A stretch of DNA of 64,000 bases from Glebionis coronaria (Eukaryota > Streptophyta > Magnoliopsida > Asterales > Asteraceae): positions 33,066,255-33,130,254 of the forward strand of contig CM046877.1 in assembly GCA_025667525.1 (NCBI GenBank), in the 5' to 3' direction. Positions 58,508 to 64,000 of the stretch are shown here, piece by piece. Both the position numbers and the translations under genes were made by a program. Position 1 is the first letter of the stretch. Every line of letters starts with the position of its first letter. Under the pieces are notes generated by a model. It worked only from the letters and a program-made list of their open reading frames with translations. It was not told the DNA's origin and ran no database searches.

Positions 58508-58515
58508 TATTTATA
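58508..58515 (-). promoter_or_regulatory. TATA box in LTR of Athila-like element 2
   Basis: TATAAATA on the minus strand in the context CCTATAAATACTC. Confidence 0.5.
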
Positions 58516-58990
58516 GGTGATTAGGGGAGAGGATAGAGGAAGCTTCCTCCCCTCCTTCCTTTTTTCTTAATTGCGCTCTTAAGTCCTTCCTTCTTAATCT
58601 TTTGGTTAATCTTGGAATGTGATGACTTTTGGCTCGGGATTTCTTTGGACTCGTCTTTTAATTCTTCGATAAATAAGACTAGAGTTCCTCGGCTTTAAGT
58701 AAACTTCCGTCTTTTGACTTTTTCTTCGTTAAATCTTCAGAATTGGTCTTGGACTTCCGTTCTTTTTGCACTTTTGTCTTCTTGACTTCGTCTTTCATCT
58801 TTTTCTTCAATAAAAGTCCGTAAATGCCCGTGAATTCCCGTGTTTTCTCCACTTTTCACCTTTTCGTTCTAAATCACAACAAAAACACAAACCACGCATA
58901 ATTCCGACATAAAAGACATAAAATACACGTTTTGGTCCGGTTATTACTGTAATTAAGTGGTAGAAAAGATGGGTGTTTTCACACATATCA

Positions 58991-59005
58991 AATCCCCTAC
59001 ACTTG
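58991..59005 (-). promoter_or_regulatory. Polypurine tract of Athila-like element 2
   Basis: Minus strand CAAGTGTAGGGGATT directly before TGATATGTGTG. Confidence 0.75.
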
Positions 59006-61015
59006 ACCATTGCAATGTCCTCATGCAATGCATTAGTTACAAAGCACTTTTACATTTTTCATCACAATCAATCCACGTTGGCCTTTATTAAGGAGATAGA
59101 AAATGATAAACATACAAAGTAAAGAAATCTAAAACATACCTTGGGTTTTGATAATGTCGTGAATGATTATCATCCTCAAGTTTTCACTTTCTCCAAACCA
59201 AGCTTAAAAACGAGATCATTGTTATTATAAGTTAGCAAACTAACACGAACTCATGTGGGCCAATTATTCACTTAGACTCCCTTATTCCTAGGTGTATCTC
59301 TTATATTTTATTTTTGTCTTGAATGATCACGAGGATGCATTGTTTGACTTATTTCGATAGTTATTTAGTCCGAAAATAAGGTGAACGATTTAATCAATAG
59401 TTAGCTAAAGGACCAAATCTTTTAAAACTGCTTCTCGAGATATCAAAAAGTTCATATCTTGGCATAACTTGGTTCGCGATTTGAGACCTTTCTCGGGCCG
59501 ATATTTGGCAGCGACTTCATACTTCGAATCTTTGAGAGACGTTCATGAAATAATGGTCTTCTCTTCATAATTGGAATTTCTTCACTTGGAATTTTTGAGA
59601 GATTCTTCATATATGGACCACGACTTCTTCATTTTTCTCCAATCTTTATTTTGGATTTTGATATACAACGATCCGCCTCCTTTATTGACTTGGATCTATT
59701 TATCCTCATACCTTGTTAGGGTCTTTTCGGATACACTTCTCCATGACTTTTTGGGAGTTTTTGCTTTTCGTCGTGTGTCTTGATCCTTCATATTGATTTT
59801 CGATAAATGATTCTTCACATCACTTTTGGATCTTTAGCAACAAAACATAGCCCTCATGCCTTGTTAGGGCCTTTTCGGACTCGCCAATCTTCGCGCCCCG
59901 CTTCATAAGTTATGCCTTGGCTATGAACTCTCGTCATTACCGAGCAACTTTTAAACGATCTGGGGCTAGAAGCTAAGTAACTTTTCAAATCGTACAACCT
60001 TATTTATTAGCAGATAAATTTATTAGCAAGCGATGGGAGAATAGGCTTATAATAAACTCACATAAATTCACGAAAGAATACCGAACTTATAATTGGCTCT
60101 ATCATCTCTCGTTCTCCACAGTTTAAAATCTCAAGTAATGAGACTCGTGGATACTTAGCCTATTAAATCAAAGTTTTGGGTTTTCGAGTCGCCTATAGGA
60201 TCTTGCAAATTCTTAGACTTTTTCAAGTTTAGAAATCGCATCTTAAAGTTCCCTTGATAAACGACTCTCTAGGATCAATTATAGGAACTTGCGAAAAGTT
60301 CTTGTTCTTAACCCGTGAGAGTTAAGATTTTCGCGTTTTATAGCTCCCTATATAAAAGCCTAGCAAAACTTGACTTAAACACGTTAAGGATACTAGCTAG
60401 AGTAGACTCGGGTTGAGTCAAAAGATTCACAACGTTTGAAAATTAAAACCACTTATTAAACATTTATTCTAATAAAGAAAGAAAATAACTATACAAAGAG
60501 AAAAAACAAATAGGCCAAAATAGATCAAAAATTTTGAAAAATGTCGAAAAATTGATTTTCCGGTTAAAATGAGGACAAATACAAGGAAAAGACCACTTAC
60601 TTCGATAGAAGTCCCCCCTACACTTAAGATAAACATTGTCCTCAATGTTTAAGCATGTGGGAGTAAACTCCCCTACACTTAGGACATTGTGCACGTTGTT
60701 TAAATTTTGCTAAGGAAAAGACAACTAAAGAGATTCCTATTTTAATATTGAGAAAATATAAAATAGTGAATCGAAAAGAGTTTAGGATAGAACCGGGAAG
60801 AAGTAGAACACGGAATCACGGGTCGTCAAGAATCATCAAAAGTGGATCATTGAAGCTCGAATCCCTGATTAAGAAGTGAGGAGAGGAAATAGCAATCCAA
60901 AGGGTCCCCCCCTACACTTATGGTAAAGAAAGCGAAAAGATAGATGCATGGGTTGCCTCCCAAGAAGCGCTTGGTTTTTGGTAACCGAGTCGTGAGCCTG
61001 ACTCGACCTTGATCA
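59006..61015 (-). other. 3' non-coding tract of Athila-like element 2
   Basis: No gene. It contains the hairpin/polypurine block at 60595-60690, and GCGCTTCTTGGGAGGCAACC (60972-60953, minus strand), a short inverted repeat often found after the ORF in Athila/Tat elements. A repeated scrap CCTTGTTAGGG is at 59713 and 59862. Confidence 0.6.
60595..60690 (-). promoter_or_regulatory. Conserved hairpin and polypurine-like block, second copy
   Basis: AAACATTGTCCTCAATGTTT at about 60629-60648, with CCCCTACACTTA on both sides (about 60617 and 60671), as in element 1 at 1665-1745. Confidence 0.55.
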
Positions 61016-64000
61016 TTAACGGAAGTAGCATGAAAGAAATCCACCAGGATCAAAGACATAGTTTTCATCCATCAATAAGCAAGAGCTTAAGGCGAACAAG
61101 GCAAGACAAAGAAGAAGTGGCAGGGTTCCCTTAAGCAGCGATGGAGCACGGTGGAAGCAAGTAGGAAGTGGTGCAAGCATGTCTTCAATAGGTCCAAAGA
61201 TTTTTCCTTTTATTTCATCAGGTGGATACTGAGATGGCTTAAAAACTTCAATACCGGGATCGAACACCTTTTCCTTCAAGGGAAAATAGCACTCAGGCTC
61301 AGCCGAGTGTGAAGAAGATCCGCAAAGAAGCACAACCTCGTCCTCAGAAGTGGGACAAAGAGGTGTCAAATCATACGTGCAACGGATTTCGGTGTCGACC
61401 GGTTTCTTCTCCTTAGACAAAATGCTCTTCAAATCCAAAGTAGGATCAAGACGATAATCTTCAAAGTCATAAGGAGGAGCATCACTCTCATGAGGGAAGT
61501 ATGTGTTAAGAAATTCAGAAAAATCTTCCTCAAATGAATAATCGTCCAAAGGAGGATCGAGTGATGGCGGAGGATCTTCAGTATGTGAAGAATCGCTCGA
61601 GAGAGTATCAGCCTCATCAAAATCATCGAAAGTGGGCAGCTCGGGATACTCAGAAGTACAATCAAAATCATCCAAATCTGAGCTAGAATCATCATCATCA
61701 TAAGCATCAAAGACTGGTGGTGAATCATAAATGGGAGAAGTGTCCAGAGTGGAGCGAGAATCATCCACATCATCATGAAAAAGTGGATTATCGATGCAAG
61801 AGTGGAATAGAGGATTTTCGTAGACGGTAAAGTCATCTAGCACATTAATCATATTCACTGATTCTCGGCCTCCAAAAGTTGAACTAGTAAGCTTCCCCAT
61901 TTTGAAAACTTTTGCATCATCCCCGACTCTTAAGATTAACTCACCTTCGGCCACATCCACTAAAGCTCGTCCGGTTCTCAAAAATGGCCGACCAAGTATT
62001 AAAGGGATACGAGGGTCCATTTCATAATCAACGACAACAAAATCGACCGGGAAAGTAAATGTGCCAACTTTGATAAACACGTCTTCGGCTATACCAACGG
62101 GGTAAGCGAGAGTGCGATTTGCAAGTTCAAGAGTCATCTTTGTTGGAGTGAGGTCGGGTAATGATAGTGTTTTCCAAACACTGAGTGGCATCAAATTAAT
62201 ACTAGCCCCGAGATCAGCAAGGGCAGTAAATTCTTCAGTTTTGTTGAACACGCAAGGCAACGCAAAACGACCGGGATCTCCAAGTTTTTCCGGAAGTTCT
62301 TTAAGAATAATTGCAGAGCAGTTTTCATTTAAGCGTGTGTTGGCGAGTTCAATCAGCTTCTCCTTCTTGTTAAGCAATTCCTTAAATGCTTTAACAAATT
62401 TGGGCATGTGGACAAGTGCTTCAAGAAAGCTAATGTTGAAGTTCATTTGAGAAATCATCTTGATATAGTTAGTCACTTGAGCGTCCTCCGTGTTTAGCAT
62501 TTTGTTCTTGCCCAAACGAGAAGGATAGGGGATATTAGGTTTGGGTGGGGAGGTTGCTGGTGTGGTAGGTAACGGTTGAGATGTTGAGGGGTCATTGGTG
62601 GGAATTTCATCACGTCGAGGCGGAGATGGTAATGGTGCACTAATACTAGGTGTAGGAGGAGTAGGGATACATGGTGGTGGAGGAGGTGTAGATGATGGTG
62701 GTGGAGGAGGTGTAGATGATGGTGGTGGGATTGGTGGTCCTATGATGGTGACTCCACTACGAGTAGTAATAGCACTCACATTGGCTCGCGGATTAGTGAC
62801 GGTGTTTGAAGGTAGAGAACTTGAAGTAGAAGGTTGAGCGGCTGGCAAGAAACTAGCGAGCATATTCTTCAAATCATTGGTTTGATTGCTGAAGGAGGAT
62901 TGAATATCATTTCGAAGCTCGGATCTTATCTCATTTCCTTGCTTTGTGATATCTCCTTTAAGATTGATAATTTGGCTCTGCAAGTTCTTGATTTGCTCAC
63001 CTTGGGTTCTCATGATGGCCTCAACATCGGGATTAATGGGTGGAGTTTGTTGGGTGGGTGGGTAATAAGGATTAGAAGCTCTTGGTGGGATTTGGTTGCT
63101 TCGAGTGTAGTTGTTGGCGGGGTTTTGGTTTTGAGGAGAAAAACCGGGTGAAAGGTAGTTGTTGGAACGGTAGCTCAGCAGATTTCTATCCCCTTGTTGT
63201 CTAGCTTGGTAATTTTCCGGTGAATAATTACCGTAAGCTGCATACACAGTTTCCGGATTTCCTTGTGTCGAAGGACAATCGGTGTATGAGTGAGGACCGC
63301 CACATGTTTCACAAGGATTAGCAACCGCTTTAACTTGTTGTTGTTGTTGATTTGAAGCGAGAAGCGTAATACTTTTGCTCATTTCAGCCATCATGCGGGT
63401 GAGTTCGGTCATCTCAGGGTTTGCTGAGGTAGAAGAGACATTGACTCTCGTGTTGTATCTGGAAGAAGCAGAGGAATCCCAGTTCTTATGATGAGTAGTC
63501 ATGTTTTCAATTAACTCTCTACACTCCTCGGGTCTCCTTTTCATGAATGTGCCACCGGCGGCTGCATTGATCGTATCACGATCTCGAAAAGTCAATCCGT
63601 TGTAGAAAGTATCGATCAAGGTGACCGGAAGCATGTTGTGGTTTGGACAACGGTCGATCAAGACATTATATCTCTCCCATGCATCAAAAAGAGATTCATC
63701 GGGATCTTGCATGAAACCGCTGATCTGATTGCGAAGGCTTGTGACCATGGATGGTGGAAAGTAGCGCGAAAGAAAGCGTTGAGTCATGTCATCCCAAGTG
63801 TGAATAGAATTCTTCGGGAGACGATCAAACCATTTCTCGGCATGATGTGATAAAGTATGCGGGAAGAGTTGTAGGCGGAGAACATCCATTGTGGCCCCAG
63901 GCAACTTCATGCTTTGGGTGATTGTAATGAACTTGTCGAGGTGTTTGTTGGCATCATCATCAGGCAATCCTCTAAATGGGTTTGTTTGTACTTGCTGAAT
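61016..64000 (-). CDS. Athila-like gag-protease ORF with acidic tail, partial at 5' end
   Basis: The frame is open from the window edge: upstream of the TTG at 63967 it continues as IQQVQTNPFRGLPDDD, so the true start lies beyond 64000. Counting from 63967: gag domain about 1-170 (AEKWFDRLP, FLSRYFPPS, LFDAWERYN), Gln-rich linker, knuckle CETCGGPHSYTDC from 219, proline-rich linker about 420-485, retropepsin-like protease with catalytic DLGAS at D585, LILGRPFLRTGRA after it, a highly acidic stretch about 720-860, a hydrophobic segment (LPLLLCLALFALSSCLLM, about 945-963) and the end DENYVFDPGG. Gag packages the element RNA and the protease would mature it. RT and integrase are absent. The whole frame of 990 or more codons has no stop, which suggests recent activity with help from a relative. 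Confidence 0.9.
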   Translation of the reverse strand: MQQVQTNPFRGLPDDDANKHLDKFITITQSMKLPGATMDVLRLQLFPHTLSHHAEKWFDRLPKNSIHTWDDMTQRFLSRYFPPSMVTSLRNQISGFMQDPDESLFDAWERYNVLIDRCPNHNMLPVTLIDTFYNGLTFRDRDTINAAAGGTFMKRRPEECRELIENMTTHHKNWDSSASSRYNTRVNVSSTSANPEMTELTRMMAEMSKSITLLASNQQQQQVKAVANPCETCGGPHSYTDCPSTQGNPETVYAAYGNYSPENYQARQQGDRNLLSYRSNNYLSPGFSPQNQNPANNYTRSNQIPPRASNPYYPPTQQTPPINPDVEAIMRTQGEQIKNLQSQIINLKGDITKQGNEIRSELRNDIQSSFSNQTNDLKNMLASFLPAAQPSTSSSLPSNTVTNPRANVSAITTRSGVTIIGPPIPPPSSTPPPPPSSTPPPPPCIPTPPTPSISAPLPSPPRRDEIPTNDPSTSQPLPTTPATSPPKPNIPYPSRLGKNKMLNTEDAQVTNYIKMISQMNFNISFLEALVHMPKFVKAFKELLNKKEKLIELANTRLNENCSAIILKELPEKLGDPGRFALPCVFNKTEEFTALADLGASINLMPLSVWKTLSLPDLTPTKMTLELANRTLAYPVGIAEDVFIKVGTFTFPVDFVVVDYEMDPRIPLILGRPFLRTGRALVDVAEGELILRVGDDAKVFKMGKLTSSTFGGRESVNMINVLDDFTVYENPLFHSCIDNPLFHDDVDDSRSTLDTSPIYDSPPVFDAYDDDDSSSDLDDFDCTSEYPELPTFDDFDEADTLSSDSSHTEDPPPSLDPPLDDYSFEEDFSEFLNTYFPHESDAPPYDFEDYRLDPTLDLKSILSKEKKPVDTEIRCTYDLTPLCPTSEDEVVLLCGSSSHSAEPECYFPLKEKVFDPGIEVFKPSQYPPDEIKGKIFGPIEDMLAPLPTCFHRAPSLLKGTLPLLLCLALFALSSCLLMDENYVFDPGGFLSCYFR

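Larger units (their letters stand above)
57300..58990 (-). repeat. 3' LTR of Athila-like element 2
   Basis: The right edge (58990) is certain from the polypurine tract and from the resemblance to the LTR start of element 1. The left edge lies near 57298-57302 (TGTTGAAAATAAAAGG) and is approximate. CCTATAAATA is on the minus strand near 58515. It contains the TCGGAAT cluster. Confidence 0.65.
57300..64000 (-). mobile_element. RT-less Athila-like element 2 (right part outside window)
   Basis: On the minus strand: gag-protease ORF (open from beyond 64000 to 61016), 2-kb non-coding tract, polypurine tract (59005-58991) and 3' LTR (58990 to about 57300). It has the same architecture as element 1. 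After the ORF there is no RT, RNase H or integrase before the polypurine tract. The gag, knuckle and LTR start (TGATATGTGTG) are Athila-like. Confidence 0.8.

Noticed and set aside
61429..61836. Met/Leu/Ile-rich 135-codon ORF
   Set aside because: Shadow of the acidic part of the gag-protease ORF in another frame.
62595..62837. Glycine-rich plus-strand ORF
   Set aside because: It is the reverse of the proline-rich linker of the gag-protease ORF.

Overview
This window is a transposon-dense stretch of plant nuclear DNA. It has spliced genes with GT-AG introns, LTR retrotransposons of both plant superfamilies, Helitrons, CACTA, hAT and Harbinger-type elements, and a plant L1-type LINE. The flavour of the Copia gag at 27207-28305, the L1-type LINE and the Athila-like gag all point to a eudicot, most likely a member of the Asteraceae (an inference from family resemblance, not a measured identity). 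There are no operons, CRISPR arrays or bacterial features.

Layout from left to right. 1-7800: a minus-strand, RT-less, Athila-like Ty3/gypsy element (3' LTR cut by the window edge, decayed gag-derived ORF 2252-4359, tRNA-Asp-type primer site, 2.6-kb LTR). 7801-9673: low-copy sequence without a recognised gene. 9674-16991: a complete minus-strand Copia element (A) with an AAGAG target duplication, a gag-pol frame broken by only two point nonsense changes, and a rearranged 5' LTR. 16997-25100: mostly gene-poor DNA with a pectin methylesterase fragment, a MITE, a Helitron 3' end and three tRNA-like units. 25740-28929: two nested minus-strand Copia remnants (C inside D). 29015-35009: the gene-bearing island. 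It holds a broken Vps62/DUF946 gene with a duplicated promoter, a second Vps62 fragment facing it, and a spliced RPN10-like gene encoding only the VWA domain. 35306-36932: a long fold-back element between 157-bp direct repeats. 37087-38588: a Helitron carrying a PPR fragment joined to an FZL (FZO-like GTPase) fragment. 38728-39386: a hAT MITE with an 8-bp target duplication. 40131-48083: a young, coding-intact Copia element (B) flanked by perfect 317-bp direct repeats. 48084-48770: 45-bp satellite. 48810-51490: an Athila-type gag and LTR remnant. 51500-57299: a probable CACTA element containing a LINE fragment, a Helitron and a Harbinger-type MITE. 57300-64000: a second RT-less Athila-like element whose long gag-protease ORF runs off the right edge.

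The genes do not form a pathway. The only plausible host gene with an intact frame is the RPN10-like gene (33937-35009). The intact mobile genes are the Copia B polyprotein and the gag-protease ORF of the right-hand Athila-like element. The most unusual features concern how DNA was inserted and repaired: 317-bp and 157-bp flanking duplications around two insertions, templated filler at the Vps62 deletion junction, an inverted piece inside a Copia LTR, and a Helitron with an in-frame chimeric ORF. I did not find a clearly new multi-gene system. The nearest candidates are the pair of RT-less Athila-like elements that share an unusual C-terminal module, and the chimeric Helitron ORF.
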